Shown: positions 36,092 to 45,721, counted from the stretch's first letter. The stretch: DNA of 64,000 nt from Clostridia bacterium (GCA_017437145.1 JAFSBT010000003.1:62001-126000), one strand, 5' to 3'. The notes: a model not told the origin generated them from the sequence alone. Made by a program: numbers and translations.

Positions 36092-37753
36092 ATGGAAGAT
36101 ATTGAAATAGCAAGAAATGCAGAATTAAAAAATATTAAAGAAATAGCAAAAAAAATAGGGATTACAGAAGAAGATATAGAACAATATGGTAAATATAAAG
36201 CAAAAATTTCAAATCAAGTCTATAATAAATTACAAAACAAAGAAAATGGAAAATTAGTCTTGGTAACAGCAATAAATCCAACTCCTTTAGGGGAAGGAAA
36301 AACTACAATTTCAATTGGATTAGCTGATGGATTATCATATATAGGCGAGAGTGCAATTTTGGCGTTAAGAGAACCATCTTTAGGACCAGTTTTTGGTGTT
36401 AAAGGAGGAGCAACAGGTGGAGGACATGTTCAAGTTGCTCCTATGGAAGATATAAATTTACATTTTACAGGAGACATACATGCAATTACATCCGCAAATA
36501 ATTTGCTTTCTGCAATGATAGATAATCATATTTTTCAAGGAAATGAGCTTGGATTTGATAAAGTAATTTGGAAAAGATGTGTAGATTTAAATGATAGAGC
36601 ATTAAGAAAAGTACAAATAGCTTTATCTGGAGAAAAGAATGCAGTTCCTAGAGAAGATGGATTTGACATAACAGTTGCGTCTGAAATTATGGCTATATTC
36701 TGTTTGGCAGATAGCTTAGAAGATTTAAAAGAAAGAATTAAAAGAGTAGTAGTAGGATATAATAAAGAAGGAAAAGAAATAACAGCAGGAGACCTTAAAG
36801 CAGAAGGTGCTATGACAGTTTTATTAAAAGATGCTATGCAACCAAACTTAGTTCAAACATTAGAAAATACACCAGCAATAATACATGGAGGACCATTTGC
36901 TAATATTGCGCATGGATGTAATAGTGTAATGGCAACAAAACTTGGAATGAAACTTGCTGATTATTGTATAACTGAGGCTGGTTTTGGAGCTGATTTAGGA
37001 GCTGAAAAATTCTTAGATATTAAATGTAGAAAACTTCCAAAAGCTCCTGATGCTGTAGTTTGTGTTGCAACAATAAAAGCTTTAAAATATCATGGAGGAG
37101 CATTAATTGAAGATGTTCAAAAAGAAAATATTGAAGCATTAGACAAAGGAATACATAATTTATTAAGACATATTGATAATTTAAAAAATAGATTTGGATT
37201 AAATGTAATTGTTGCTATAAACAAATATATAACTGATTCAGAAAAAGAAATTCAATATTTACAAGATAAACTAAATGAAATAGGAATAAATATGAGTTTA
37301 TGTGAAGCTTGGGCTCAAGGTGGAAAAGGCGCAGAAGATTTAGCAAGAAAAATAGTTGAACTTACAAAAGAACCTACAAACTTCAAATATATTTATGATT
37401 TGAAAGATTCGATAAAAACAAAAATAGAAAAAATTTCAAGCGAAATCTATGGAGCTGAAGGAGTGGAATTCTCTGAAGATGCAAGTGAAAAAATAAAAGA
37501 TTTAGAAGAAAAAGGATACGGAGAACTTCCTGTATGTATAGCAAAAACACAATATTCATTCTCTGATGATGCTAAAAATTTATTATGTGACGAACCATTT
37601 AAAATTCATGTAAGAGATATAATTTTAAAAGCAGGTTCTGGATTTGTAGTTGTATTGACAGGTAATATATTTACAATGCCTGGTCTACCAAAGAAACCAG
37701 CTGCAGAATCAATTGATATTGATGAAAATGGAAATATTGTTGGAATATTCTAA
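36092..37753 (+). CDS. fhs: Formate-tetrahydrofolate ligase
   Basis: ATP-dependent synthesis of 10-formyl-THF, the one-carbon donor for PurN and PurH. 553 residues: TAINPTPLGEGKTTISIGLADGL (P-loop-like nucleotide site), REPSLGPVFGVKGGATGGGH, DLNDRALR, NTPAIIHGGPFANIAHGC, EAGFGADLGAEKF, and TGNIFTMPGLPKKPAAE at the C-terminus. 3-base gap to xseB and GGAGG upstream. Complete and of normal length. Confidence 0.97.
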   Translation: MEDIEIARNAELKNIKEIAKKIGITEEDIEQYGKYKAKISNQVYNKLQNKENGKLVLVTAINPTPLGEGKTTISIGLADGLSYIGESAILALREPSLGPVFGVKGGATGGGHVQVAPMEDINLHFTGDIHAITSANNLLSAMIDNHIFQGNELGFDKVIWKRCVDLNDRALRKVQIALSGEKNAVPREDGFDITVASEIMAIFCLADSLEDLKERIKRVVVGYNKEGKEITAGDLKAEGAMTVLLKDAMQPNLVQTLENTPAIIHGGPFANIAHGCNSVMATKLGMKLADYCITEAGFGADLGAEKFLDIKCRKLPKAPDAVVCVATIKALKYHGGALIEDVQKENIEALDKGIHNLLRHIDNLKNRFGLNVIVAINKYITDSEKEIQYLQDKLNEIGINMSLCEAWAQGGKGAEDLARKIVELTKEPTNFKYIYDLKDSIKTKIEKISSEIYGAEGVEFSEDASEKIKDLEEKGYGELPVCIAKTQYSFSDDAKNLLCDEPFKIHVRDIILKAGSGFVVVLTGNIFTMPGLPKKPAAESIDIDENGNIVGIF

Positions 37754-37765
37754 TTTAAAATAATT

Positions 37766-37788
37766 TAGGGGCGAACTGTGTTCGCCCG
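37766..37788 (+). repeat. GTAGGGG-type repeat, slightly decayed (copy 9)
   Basis: TAGGGGCGAACTGTGTTCGC then CCG; lacks the leading G-T context. 12 bases after the fhs stop. Confidence 0.75.
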
Positions 37789-37824
37789 TTTTTCATAAAA
37801 TTTTACAATTTCATATTTTTATGC

Positions 37825-37911
37825 TATAATTTTAAATATAATAAATCATCTAGCTAAAGGGCAGGGCTAGTTATGATATAAACTTTTTTGTATTATAACT
37901 AGCTTTTAGCT
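37825..37911 (+). promoter_or_regulatory. Promoter and long leader hairpin of the 37.9 kb small operon
   Basis: TATAAT at about 37825; then a stem-loop 37852-37911 with arms AGCTAAAG / CTTTTAGCT and CTAGTTAT / ATAACTAG. The hairpin ends at the base before the ATG, so it should hide the start region and may control translation. Confidence 0.65.
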
Positions 37912-38214
37912 ATGAACGATACAAATAATTTTGTGAAGGTGATAAATATTTCAGCAGAAGAAGTTATCAAGACCAAGAAAGAATGTTCTACTTATAGAAA
38001 AATGTCGCTAATTGCTATACTTGGTGGAGCTTTTTTTCTTGGTATTACAGTAGCAGATATCTTTGAGGAATTGTCTAAAGTTGTTAAATTTTCTTTGATT
38101 GAGAATCAATTAAAGATTGCACTTGTTTTCTTTGTACTTGCACTTGTAGCATCAATAGGTTCTTACCTATATTTTGCATGTAAGGAAAATGCAATAAAGA
38201 AGATAAAAATATGA
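37912..38214 (+). CDS. Small two-helix membrane protein, unknown
   Basis: 100 residues with two membrane helices (about 31-48, LIAILGGAFFLGITVADI, and 66-88) between charged ends. No family recognised. ATG 37912 lies right behind the leader hairpin with no ribosome site; GTG codons at 37933 and 37939, or a later start after GAAGGTGAT, are possible alternatives. Its TGA overlaps the ATG of the next ORF (ATGA). Codon use is somewhat less AT-biased than the neighbours. Confidence 0.6.
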   Translation: MNDTNNFVKVINISAEEVIKTKKECSTYRKMSLIAILGGAFFLGITVADIFEELSKVVKFSLIENQLKIALVFFVLALVASIGSYLYFACKENAIKKIKI

Positions 38215-38333
38215 AGAAGTTAATAACGAATTTTAAAAGCTTTATAAAATTCTCTAAAGAAGCTATGGAGCTTGCAAAACCGTGTGCTTTAGCAACTGCA
38301 GACTTTTATTCTAACATGTCAAAAATTAAATAA
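38211..38333 (+). CDS. Very small basic protein coupled to the upstream gene (40 aa)
   Basis: MKKLITNFKSFIKFSKEAME..., ending SNMSKIK. ATGA overlap with the preceding stop indicates translational coupling. Amphipathic, basic; no known family. A terminator follows within 20 bases, which defines a two-gene unit. Confidence 0.55.
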   Translation: MKKLITNFKSFIKFSKEAMELAKPCALATADFYSNMSKIK

Positions 38334-38351
38334 AAAACTATCTTTATAAAA

Positions 38352-38383
38352 AACACTGGACCTGCCCCCAGTGTTATTTTTTT
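38352..38383 (+). terminator. Terminator of the 37.9 kb small operon
   Basis: AACACTGG / CCAGTGTT stem with ACCTGCCC loop, then ATTTTTTT. Confidence 0.85.
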
Positions 38384-38429
38384 GTATAAAATAATAATTT
38401 TTGGAAAAAATATTGCAAAAGGTGATTTT

Positions 38430-39089
38430 ATGAAAAAGAAAATAATAATTATTTTAACAGTTTTTATCTTTTTATTTAGCGCATTATATTGTACAAGTTA
38501 TGCTTTGTCTAAATATGGCTCAGTCAGTGATGAAGTGAAAACAATACAAACAAAATTAAAAAGATGGGGATATTACAATGGAAATGTTGACGGTATATTT
38601 GGTTCACAAACTCTTAAAGCAGTAAGATGGTTTCAATCTAAAAATGGACTAACAGTTGATGGTATTGCTGGACCGAAAACACTTGCAGCAATGGGGATTT
38701 TTTCAAACAATGTATCAAGTAATAATTCTGCAAGTTCAACTTCTGATTTAAATTTATTAGCAAGATTAGTATATGCAGAAGCTAGAGGAGAATCGTATAC
38801 AGGACAAGTAGCTGTTGCGGCAGTTGTATTAAATAGGGTCAAAAGTTCCTCGTTTCCAAATACTGTATCAGGTGTAATCTATCAGCCAGGAGCATTCAGT
38901 GTTGTAAATGATGGACAAATAAATTTAACACCTAATCAAACAGCAATGAATGCAGCACAAGATGCTATAAATGGATGGGACCCGAGTTATGGAGCACTTT
39001 ATTATTTTAATCCAAAGACAGCAACTAGTTCGTGGATTTGGTCTCGACAAGTAACTGTGACAATAGGGAATCATAGATTTTGTAAATAA
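38430..39089 (+). CDS. sleB: Spore cortex-lytic enzyme SleB-like
   Basis: Lytic transglycosylase that degrades spore cortex at germination. 219 residues from ATG 38430 (AAAAGGTGAT ribosome site): signal-type helix, a peptidoglycan-binding domain (VKTIQTKLKRWGYYNGNVDG, GIAGPKTLAAMG), and a hydrolase_2/SleB domain with ARLVYAEARGESYTGQVAVA including the catalytic Glu, and GALYYFNPKTATSSWIW. Together with spoIIP it shows a spore-former. Confidence 0.9.
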   Translation: MKKKIIIILTVFIFLFSALYCTSYALSKYGSVSDEVKTIQTKLKRWGYYNGNVDGIFGSQTLKAVRWFQSKNGLTVDGIAGPKTLAAMGIFSNNVSSNNSASSTSDLNLLARLVYAEARGESYTGQVAVAAVVLNRVKSSSFPNTVSGVIYQPGAFSVVNDGQINLTPNQTAMNAAQDAINGWDPSYGALYYFNPKTATSSWIWSRQVTVTIGNHRFCK

Positions 39090-39198
39090 AATATATTTTA
39101 TAATAATGTAGGGACAAACAGTTATATAAACATTAGTTTTTTTGTTGACTTTCTTTAAATATATTGATAATATTATACTCGCAAATGGAGGGGAAATT

Positions 39199-39702
39199 AT
39201 GTTGTATCCAAGAATGTATTTAGAGAATGTTACAAAAATAAATGAAGAAATAATAAAGAAAAATAATATAAAAGGTATAATATTAGATATTGATAACACA
39301 TTAGTTGACTATGATAAAAAATTATTAGATGGTGCTGAAGAATGGGCAAAAAAAATGAAACAAAATAATATAAAGTTATATATATTATCTAATACAAATA
39401 AAGTTGAAAAAGTAAAAAAAGTTGCTTCTTTATTAGATATTCCATATATTTATTTTGCAAAAAAACCTTCTAAAAAAGGTTTCTTAAAAATTAAAGAACA
39501 AATGAATATAAATGAAGCAAATATTGCGGTTGTAGGAGATCAAATAATGACAGATGTCATAGGTGGAAATCGTTGCAATATGTTTACAATTCTAACTAAA
39601 CCAATAGATAAAAGAGATATATTTATTACAAAAGTAAAAAGACCATTAGAAAATATTATAATAAAACGATATGAAAAAATAAAAATAAATACTAAAGATT
39701 AA
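39199..39702 (+). CDS. YqeG-family HAD IIIA-type phosphatase
   Basis: 167 residues from ATG 39199 (GGAGGGG upstream). LYPRMYLENVTKI at the start, HAD motif I ILDIDNTLVDYD, motif II LSNTN, and VVGDQIMTDVIGGNRCNM motif IV, all typical of YqeG. Substrate unknown; in Bacillus it is next to the ribosome-assembly GTPase yqeH. Terminator at 39708. Confidence 0.92.
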   Translation: MLYPRMYLENVTKINEEIIKKNNIKGIILDIDNTLVDYDKKLLDGAEEWAKKMKQNNIKLYILSNTNKVEKVKKVASLLDIPYIYFAKKPSKKGFLKIKEQMNINEANIAVVGDQIMTDVIGGNRCNMFTILTKPIDKRDIFITKVKRPLENIIIKRYEKIKINTKD

Positions 39703-39707
39703 TAATA

Positions 39708-39750
39708 AATAAGACTTAGATATGTATTAGTAACATATTTAAGTCTTATT
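39708..39750 (+). terminator. Terminator after the yqeG gene
   Basis: AATAAGACTTA / TAAGTCTTATT arms with a second ATATGT/ACATAT stem inside, then ATTATTT. Confidence 0.7.
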
Positions 39751-39884
39751 ATTATTTAAAAAAGTTAATAAATTTAATATTTTTTCTGAAGTGGGAAGTG
39801 TGATTGTATAAACTTTTAAAATTTATTGACAAAATACAAAATATATTGATAAGATATAGTTGAAAATACTACAAAGGAGAAAGA

Positions 39885-40658
39885 TTGATAATGTATTTTA
39901 ATGATGTTCATATATTGTTTTATGTTTTATTTGGATTAGTAGGAGCTATTATAGGTCAATTTGTTCACTATTCATCTAAATGTTTTTTATCAGAGAAGAA
40001 GATATTATCTAAAGAGTCATATAAAGATTATAAAAAAAACAACCAACCTAGCTTTGTGTTTATTATAATAAATGCTATAGCTTATATAATATTGCTATAT
40101 AAATTTGGATTACATACTACATTTATAGAGAATATTAATTTAATGAAGTATATAATTTTAATTCCAATGCTATTATGTGTAGTAGTTGTTGATTATAAAA
40201 TTCAAATTATACCGAACAGATTAAATTTATTAATGTTTAATATTGGGTTGATTTTTACTTTTTTATTAGGTTTAACAAATTTAACTATTGCGAAAGATAT
40301 GCTTTTAGGAATGATAACTGGTGCGGGAATATTTTTAATAATTACATTATTAGGAGGTCTAATAGCTGGAAAAGAAGCTATGGGATTAGGTGATGTAAAA
40401 TTAATGGGAGCATTAGGTTTATATTTTGGTTTTGCAAATATTCTTATAATAACGGTATTGTCATTTTTAGTTGGAGCTATTGGAAGTATAATATTTTTAA
40501 TTATAAAAAAAATAAATAAGAAAAAAAATAGTAAACTGGAAGATGGGTACATACCTTTTGGGCCTTTTATAGTATGCGGAAGTATAATTAGCATGTTTGT
40601 ACCTTTTAATACATTATTCACAATATTGATGAAAATTTTTTCATTAGGATTATATTAA
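39885..40658 (+). CDS. A24-family prepilin peptidase
   Basis: 257 residues, polytopic. The aspartates of type IV prepilin peptidases are visible in VVDYKIQIIPNRLN and GLGDVKLMGALGLYFG. The N-terminal part keeps the membrane helix and a short loop but not the four-cysteine methyltransferase zinc site, so it may cleave without N-methylating. No pilin gene is in the window. TTG 39885 is 5 bases after GGAG; ATG 39891 is an alternative start. Confidence 0.85.
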   Translation: MIMYFNDVHILFYVLFGLVGAIIGQFVHYSSKCFLSEKKILSKESYKDYKKNNQPSFVFIIINAIAYIILLYKFGLHTTFIENINLMKYIILIPMLLCVVVVDYKIQIIPNRLNLLMFNIGLIFTFLLGLTNLTIAKDMLLGMITGAGIFLIITLLGGLIAGKEAMGLGDVKLMGALGLYFGFANILIITVLSFLVGAIGSIIFLIIKKINKKKNSKLEDGYIPFGPFIVCGSIISMFVPFNTLFTILMKIFSLGLY

Positions 40659-40676
40659 AAAAATGAGGTGATAAAA

Positions 40677-41738
40677 TTGAATGAGAAGATTCGTCATTTA
40701 AGAGAACAAATGAAAAGATTAAATTTAGAAGGAATGATTGTATCTAATCCAATAAGTATCAGATATTTAACAAATATTCAAGCAGAAGGAACCTTATTAA
40801 TTACAAGAAAAGAGAATATTTTTATTACCTATGCAATGTATATGGAAGATGTAAATAGTACTTTGACAATTAATGATGAAGTTATTGTTGTAGATATAAA
40901 AAATATATCAAAAGATGAATTTGAAAACTTCTTTTTATTCTGTGAAAATGTTGGCTTCGAGGAAGGGTATGTTACTTATGCAGAATATAAAAAAATATAC
41001 CAAAGGTACAAAGTTAACAATCTAGTAGAAACAGAAGGAATTGTTGAAAAGCAAAGAATAATAAAAGATAATATTGAAATAGAAAATATAAAAAAAGCTT
41101 GTGAAATAACAGATAATTGTTTTTCTCATCTGTTAACATTTATAAAAAAAGATATGACAGAAAAACAAGTTGCTAATGAAATTGAAAGATACTTTAAAGA
41201 AAATGAAGCAGATGGATTAGCTTTTGAAACAGTAGTTGCTTTTGGAGAAAATTCTTCAAAACCACATTGGATTCCAAGCGATAGAAAAATCAATTCAGGA
41301 GAACCAATTTTAATTGATATGGGATGTAAATATAATGGATATTGTTCAGATATGACAAGAACAATTTTTTTAGGGTGCATATTGGAAGAATACAAACCAT
41401 ATTATGATGCAGTACTAAAAAATGAAATTTTATCTTTAGACCAGATAAAAGATGGCGTTGTTGTAAAAAAAGCCACAGAAATAATTGATGAAAATTTAAA
41501 AAGAAATAATATAAATTTGATTCATGCTTTAGGTCATGGAGTTGGTATGGAAATACATGAAGCACCTATAATACATACAAATGTTGAATCTTATTTTAAA
41601 GAGAATATGGTTATAGCCATAGAACCAGCGGTATATTTTCCATCTAATTATGGGATAAGAATTGAAGATACAGTTGTAGTTACAAAAAATGGTTGTATAC
41701 CACTTACAAAGTCAGATAAAAATTATATTGTAATTTAA
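40677..41738 (+). CDS. M24-family Xaa-Pro aminopeptidase
   Basis: 353 residues. Creatinase N-domain (MKRLNLEGMIVSNPISIRYLTNI), then the pita-bread metallopeptidase: AFGENSSKPHW, ILIDMGCKYNGYCSDMTRTIFLG (two metal Asp), HALGHGVGMEIHEAP (His), MVIAIEPAVYFP (Glu), GIRIEDTVVVT (Glu). Removes N-terminal residues before proline. Start TTG 40677, 6 bases after GAGGTG; GTG 40668 overlaps that site. Confidence 0.93.
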   Translation: MNEKIRHLREQMKRLNLEGMIVSNPISIRYLTNIQAEGTLLITRKENIFITYAMYMEDVNSTLTINDEVIVVDIKNISKDEFENFFLFCENVGFEEGYVTYAEYKKIYQRYKVNNLVETEGIVEKQRIIKDNIEIENIKKACEITDNCFSHLLTFIKKDMTEKQVANEIERYFKENEADGLAFETVVAFGENSSKPHWIPSDRKINSGEPILIDMGCKYNGYCSDMTRTIFLGCILEEYKPYYDAVLKNEILSLDQIKDGVVVKKATEIIDENLKRNNINLIHALGHGVGMEIHEAPIIHTNVESYFKENMVIAIEPAVYFPSNYGIRIEDTVVVTKNGCIPLTKSDKNYIVI

Positions 41739-41781
41739 TTAATAATATTTGAATATATATTACAGCAAGGAGTTTTGATAT

Positions 41782-42900
41782 ATGAATGTTGCTGTGATAA
41801 ATATAAAAGATATATTAAAATATTTTATGAAGTTTGTATCTGTTTTTCTCATTGTTTTTGGACTTGCCAAGTGTGCAAAAATTAATAGAAACAATAAGGA
41901 AATACAAGAAGATATTAATTTTAAAGAGTATTCTTTGTTAGAGTGTATAGAATACTCTGTTTCTTTTTTTCATAATTCTAAAAAAAAAGAAAATAAAACT
42001 TTTACTGTTGCTGCATTAGAATTAAGTTTAGGTCAATTTAATATAAATAATAGAGAGAAAGAACAAAATGAGAATATAGAAGAAAGTGTTGTAACAACAA
42101 ATGCAGAAACTGAACAAAAAGATACGATAACAATAGGAACTAATGTAAATACTGAAAAAGTGGAGGAAAAAAATATTCCTACTACATATACTAATAATTA
42201 TAGTACAGTTGAAATAAAAAATGGAACAAACTATGAATTAACGGAGGATATATTATACCCTAATCCTGATATTACTAACAAAAAAAATATATTAATATTT
42301 CATACTCATACATGTGAAAGTTATACTCCGAGTGATAATTACAATTATGAAATGACAGGAAATTATAGAACTACAGATTTAAATTATTCAGTTGCAAGAG
42401 TGGGTACTGAGTTGAAAAAAAGTTTAGATGCAAAAGGATTTATGGTAACTCACAATACAACATATCATGATTATCCTTCATACTCAGGTTCGTACAGTAG
42501 GTCATTAGAAACAGTATCTAATATTTTACAAAACAATCCGGCACAAATTGTTTTTGACATACATAGAGATGCTGTAGGAAGCTTGGAAGATTATGGACCT
42601 ACGGTTAAGATAGATGGACAATATGTTGCACAGCTAATGTTTGTTATTGGAACTGATGCAGGGGGATTAGAACATCCTAATTGGAGACAAAATTTAAAAT
42701 TTGCTATAAAAATTCAAGAAACAGCAAACGAAATGTATCCGGGGTTATTTAGACCAATATCTCTTACAAACTCAAGATATAATCAACATACAGCACCAGG
42801 AGCAAGTATAATAGAAGTAGGAGCAACAGGTAATACGTTGGAACAATGTTTATTAAGCATGCAGTGTTTAGCTAATGTGTTAGAAAAGGCATTAGAATAA
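41782..42900 (+). CDS. spoIIP: Stage II sporulation protein P
   Basis: Peptidoglycan amidase/endopeptidase of the engulfment machine (with SpoIID and SpoIIM). 372 residues: N-terminal membrane helix (VSVFLIVFGLAKC), a variable linker to about residue 165, then the SpoIIP domain with ILIFHTHTCESYTP, VFDIHRDAVG, MFVIGTDAGGLEHPNW, HTAPGASIIEVGATGNTLEQC. The zinc histidines are present. AAGGAG ribosome site. Confidence 0.93.
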   Translation: MNVAVINIKDILKYFMKFVSVFLIVFGLAKCAKINRNNKEIQEDINFKEYSLLECIEYSVSFFHNSKKKENKTFTVAALELSLGQFNINNREKEQNENIEESVVTTNAETEQKDTITIGTNVNTEKVEEKNIPTTYTNNYSTVEIKNGTNYELTEDILYPNPDITNKKNILIFHTHTCESYTPSDNYNYEMTGNYRTTDLNYSVARVGTELKKSLDAKGFMVTHNTTYHDYPSYSGSYSRSLETVSNILQNNPAQIVFDIHRDAVGSLEDYGPTVKIDGQYVAQLMFVIGTDAGGLEHPNWRQNLKFAIKIQETANEMYPGLFRPISLTNSRYNQHTAPGASIIEVGATGNTLEQCLLSMQCLANVLEKALE

Positions 42901-42919
42901 TATTTAATATTTATATGTT

Positions 42920-42947
42920 GTAGGGGTCGCTGCCCTCAGCGACCCGT
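42920..42947 (+). repeat. GTAGGGG palindromic repeat (copy 11)
   Basis: GTAGGGGTCGCTGCCCTCAG then CGACCCG; 19 bases after spoIIP. A short decayed piece (copy 10, GTAGGGACAAACAG) lies at about 39109 after sleB. Confidence 0.85.
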
Positions 42948-42970
42948 GTGAATTAAATTAATGTTATATA

Positions 42971-43402
42971 TTATAAAAATTTCTTTAATCTTTCTACGCT
43001 TTGTTCTTGAAAATCAACGAAATCATTTAGCAATTTATCTACATCAGTATCTAATTTTTCATTATTATTTAATATTCTTCGACCTTCAATAATTCCCATA
43101 TTAGTTCCTTGAACTAATAATTCAGCAATTTTAGATGTTGTATCATCTTTTATTGTATTTACTTGAATTCCGTACCATAAAAATGCTTTATCTTTAAAAG
43201 AAATTTCATCAGGAGCATCTCCATAGTTAGAGTAAGAGTCTTTTACTTTATCATATATGTTGTTATACATACTATATTCATGCTTTATTGCATTTTTAAA
43301 TTCTGTATCATCCTTTACTTTGTCTTCTACATATTCAATAGCATCCATTCCCATTTTTACACCCTTACAAACTTCTTTAAGAGCTTCAAGATTTTTATCC
43401 AT
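42971..43402 (-). CDS. Soluble helical protein, unknown
   Basis: 143 residues, almost wholly helical by composition: MDKNLEALKEVCKGVKMGMD at the start, DKAFLWYGIQVNTIKDDTTSK in the middle and FQEQSVERLKKFL at the end. No family recognised; possibly a ferritin-like or four-helix bundle, but the metal motif is not evident. AAGGAGG 6 bases before ATG on the minus strand. Convergent with spoIIP, monocistronic. Confidence 0.65.
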   Translation of the reverse strand: MDKNLEALKEVCKGVKMGMDAIEYVEDKVKDDTEFKNAIKHEYSMYNNIYDKVKDSYSNYGDAPDEISFKDKAFLWYGIQVNTIKDDTTSKIAELLVQGTNMGIIEGRRILNNNEKLDTDVDKLLNDFVDFQEQSVERLKKFL

Positions 43403-43444
43403 TTTAAATCCTCCTTAAATTTGATAAATGTTTTTACATTAATG

Positions 43445-43565
43445 TATAAATTATATAAGAAGTGTGATGTGGGAAGTGAGAAGTGGGAAAAATAGGGAAT
43501 GAATATAAAACATAACCCTAAAATCACACCTCACACTTCACACATCTCACCTCGAAATTACATTT
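43445..43565. repeat. GTGAAGTG-type palindromic spacer
   Basis: GAAGTGTGATGTGGGAAGTG and, on the far side of about 40 bases, its approximate complement TCACACCTCACACTTCACAC. Pieces of the same family occur at 16050, 39790 and 54905. Confidence 0.6.
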
Positions 43566-43660
43566 ATATTATTAACAAAAATAGAAAAAATATTTATATT
43601 TGACAATAATTTAATTTAAAATTATACTTATATAATAGAGAAACGAAGGAGGAAGAATTT

Positions 43661-43948
43661 ATGCCAAATATATTTAGTTTAGAATTTATGAGTATTTATT
43701 TAGTTGCTATTAATTTAATATCTTTTATTACAATGTATATAGATAAGAAAAAAGCGAAAAAAGGAAAATGGAGAATATCAGAATGGACATTATTTATGCT
43801 TGTAATATTAGGCGGAGGAATCGGAGGAATAGCAGGAATGAAAGTTTTTAGACATAAAACAAAAAAAGCCAAGTTTTATATTGGATTTCCTGCAATTGTT
43901 ATACTACAAATTGCTTTAGTAATTTGGATTATATGCATTTCTAGATAA
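43661..43948 (+). CDS. DUF1294 membrane protein
   Basis: 95 residues: first helix IYLVAINLISFITMYIDK, then KKKAKKGKWRISEWTL, LVILGGGIGGIAGMKVFRHKTKK and a last helix. This layout, with the RISE-TLL and G-rich/HKT segments, is DUF1294. Unknown role. AGGAGGA ribosome site. Confidence 0.88.
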   Translation: MPNIFSLEFMSIYLVAINLISFITMYIDKKKAKKGKWRISEWTLFMLVILGGGIGGIAGMKVFRHKTKKAKFYIGFPAIVILQIALVIWIICISR

Positions 43949-44071
43949 AAATAATAAACGAACAAATTTACTATAAACATAATTTATATAAATAAAAATT
44001 ATTTTGCCTTTTAGAAAAAGGAAGAAATTTACAATGTGAATAATTTAACTTATAAAAGATAGCATTATTAG

Positions 44072-44115
44072 TTATTCACAGAGTTATCCACATTATCCAC
44101 AGAAACAGTGGATAA
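44072..44115. promoter_or_regulatory. Cluster of four DnaA boxes
   Basis: TTATTCACA (44072), TTATCCACA (44084), TTATCCACA (44093, directly abutting) and AGTGGATAA (44107, the reverse form with one mismatch), within 44 bases and surrounded by AT-rich DNA. Confidence 0.8.
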
Positions 44116-44234
44116 ACTATGAATATGACAAACAAGTGACATAAAAAAAGAATTTTGTCATATTAGTGTTATTGCTTTGTAATATTTTTGTAACAATAAA
44201 TGCTATTTAATAAGATGAAAATTATAAAATTAAT

Positions 44235-44255
44235 GTAGGCGATTTTAATCGCCCG
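44235..44255 (+). repeat. GTAGG-type palindromic repeat (copy 12)
   Basis: GTAGGCGATTTTAATCGCCC then G; shortened form with GGGG reduced to GG. Confidence 0.75.
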
Positions 44256-44335
44256 TATATTGAAACTATTGACTTTTAAGGAGATATTTGATAAAGTATA
44301 CGTGTTTAAAAAACAAATTTGGAGGAATGAAAAAC

Positions 44336-45721
44336 ATGGAAAAATCAATGGATAAAATTGTTGCACTATGTAAAAATAGAGGATTTATATATCCTGGTTC
44401 TGAAATATATGGAGGACTTGCAAATTCATGGGATTACGGTCCTTTAGGTGCTGAAATGAAAAAGAATATTAAAGATATGTGGTGGAAAAAATTTATAAAA
44501 GAATCTAAATATAATGTAGGAATAGATGCTGCAATAATAATGAATCCTGAAGTATGGGTTACAACAGGACATGTTGGAGGATTTAGCGATCCACTTATTG
44601 ATTGTAGAGAATGCAAAACAAGACATAGAGCTGATAAACTAATTGAAGAATGGGGATTTAAAAATGGTAAAGATATTACTGGATTAGATGGATGGTCAAA
44701 TGAAGAATTAGTTAAATATATAAACGACAATAAAATAGAATGCCCTGATTGTGGAAAAGTTAATTTTACAGAAATAAGAAAATTTAATTTAATGTTCAAA
44801 ACATTTATGGGAGTTACAGAAGATGCTAAATCTGAAGTATATTTAAGACCTGAAACTGCACAAGGAATGTTTGTTAATTTTAAAAATGTTCAAAGAACAA
44901 CTAGAAGAAAACTTCCTATGGGTATTGGACAAATGGGACGTTCTTTCAGAAATGAAATAACACCAGGAAACTTTATTTTTAGAATGAGAGAATTTGAACA
45001 AATGGAATTAGAATTCTTTTGCAAACCAGGTACTGATTTAGAATGGTATGAATATTGGAAAGAATTCTGCAAGAATTGGTTAATAAGCATTGGAATTAAA
45101 AAAGAAAATTTAAGAATGAGAGAACATGAAAAAGAGGAATTATCATTCTATAGTAAAGGTACAACTGATATTGAATATTTATTTCCTTTTGGATGGGGAG
45201 AATTATGGGGAATTGCAGATAGAACAGACTATGATTTGTCAAGACATATGGAAGCTTCAAAAACTGATTTAACTTATTTAGATCCAGAAACTAATGAAAA
45301 ATATATTCCATATTGTGTTGAACCAGCTGTAGGTGTTGATAGAGTTTTCTTAACAGTTTTATGTGATGCTTATGATGAAGAAGAAGTTGGAGAAGGAGAT
45401 ATAAGAACAGTGCTACATTTACATCCATCAATGGCTCCATATAAAGTAGCAGTACTTCCTTTATCAAAAAAATTAAGTGAAAAAGCTACAGAAGTATTTG
45501 ATAAATTATCAAAAAAATATATGTGTGAATATGATGAAGCAGGAAGTATAGGTAAAAGATATAGAAGAGAAGATGAAATAGGAACTCCTTATTGTATAAC
45601 AATCGATTTTGAAACAGAAAATGATAATTCAGTAACGATAAGAGATAGAGATACAATGGAACAAGTAAGAGTACAAATAGATGAATTAGAAAATTGGTTA
45701 GATGAAAAATTATCTTTTTAA
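44336..45721 (+). CDS. glyQS: Glycyl-tRNA synthetase, single-chain type
   Basis: Charges tRNA-Gly. 461 residues from ATG 44336 (GGAGG 10 bases upstream): [24 protein letters not shown], class II motif 2 [39 protein letters not shown] motif 3, and the C-terminal anticodon-binding domain. This is the alpha2 type and not the alpha2beta2 GlyQ+GlyS pair. I see no T-box leader. Relevant to the CGG puzzle because tRNA-Gly is its substrate. Confidence 0.96.
   Translation: MEKSMDKIVALCKNRGFIYPGSEIYGGLANSWDYGPLGAEMKKNIKDMWWKKFIKESKYNVGIDAAIIMNPEVWVTTGHVGGFSDPLIDCRECKTRHRADKLIEEWGFKNGKDITGLDGWSNEELVKYINDNKIECPDCGKVNFTEIRKFNLMFKTFMGVTEDAKSEVYLRPETAQGMFVNFKNVQRTTRRKLPMGIGQMGRSFRNEITPGNFIFRMREFEQMELEFFCKPGTDLEWYEYWKEFCKNWLISIGIKKENLRMREHEKEELSFYSKGTTDIEYLFPFGWGELWGIADRTDYDLSRHMEASKTDLTYLDPETNEKYIPYCVEPAVGVDRVFLTVLCDAYDEEEVGEGDIRTVLHLHPSMAPYKVAVLPLSKKLSEKATEVFDKLSKKYMCEYDEAGSIGKRYRREDEIGTPYCITIDFETENDNSVTIRDRDTMEQVRVQIDELENWLDEKLSF

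Larger units (their letters stand above)
43949..44335. other. 387-base gap with DnaA boxes
   Basis: No gene seen. It holds the DnaA-box cluster at 44072-44115, very AT-rich flanks, a TTTTGCCTTTTAGAAAAAGG hairpin near 44005, repeat copy 12 and the glyQS promoter region (TTGACT near 44270). Confidence 0.6.

Noticed and set aside
44072..44115. Chromosomal origin oriC
   Set aside because: Box density fits, but dnaA, dnaN, rpmH and the usual neighbours are absent; kept only as a DnaA-box cluster.
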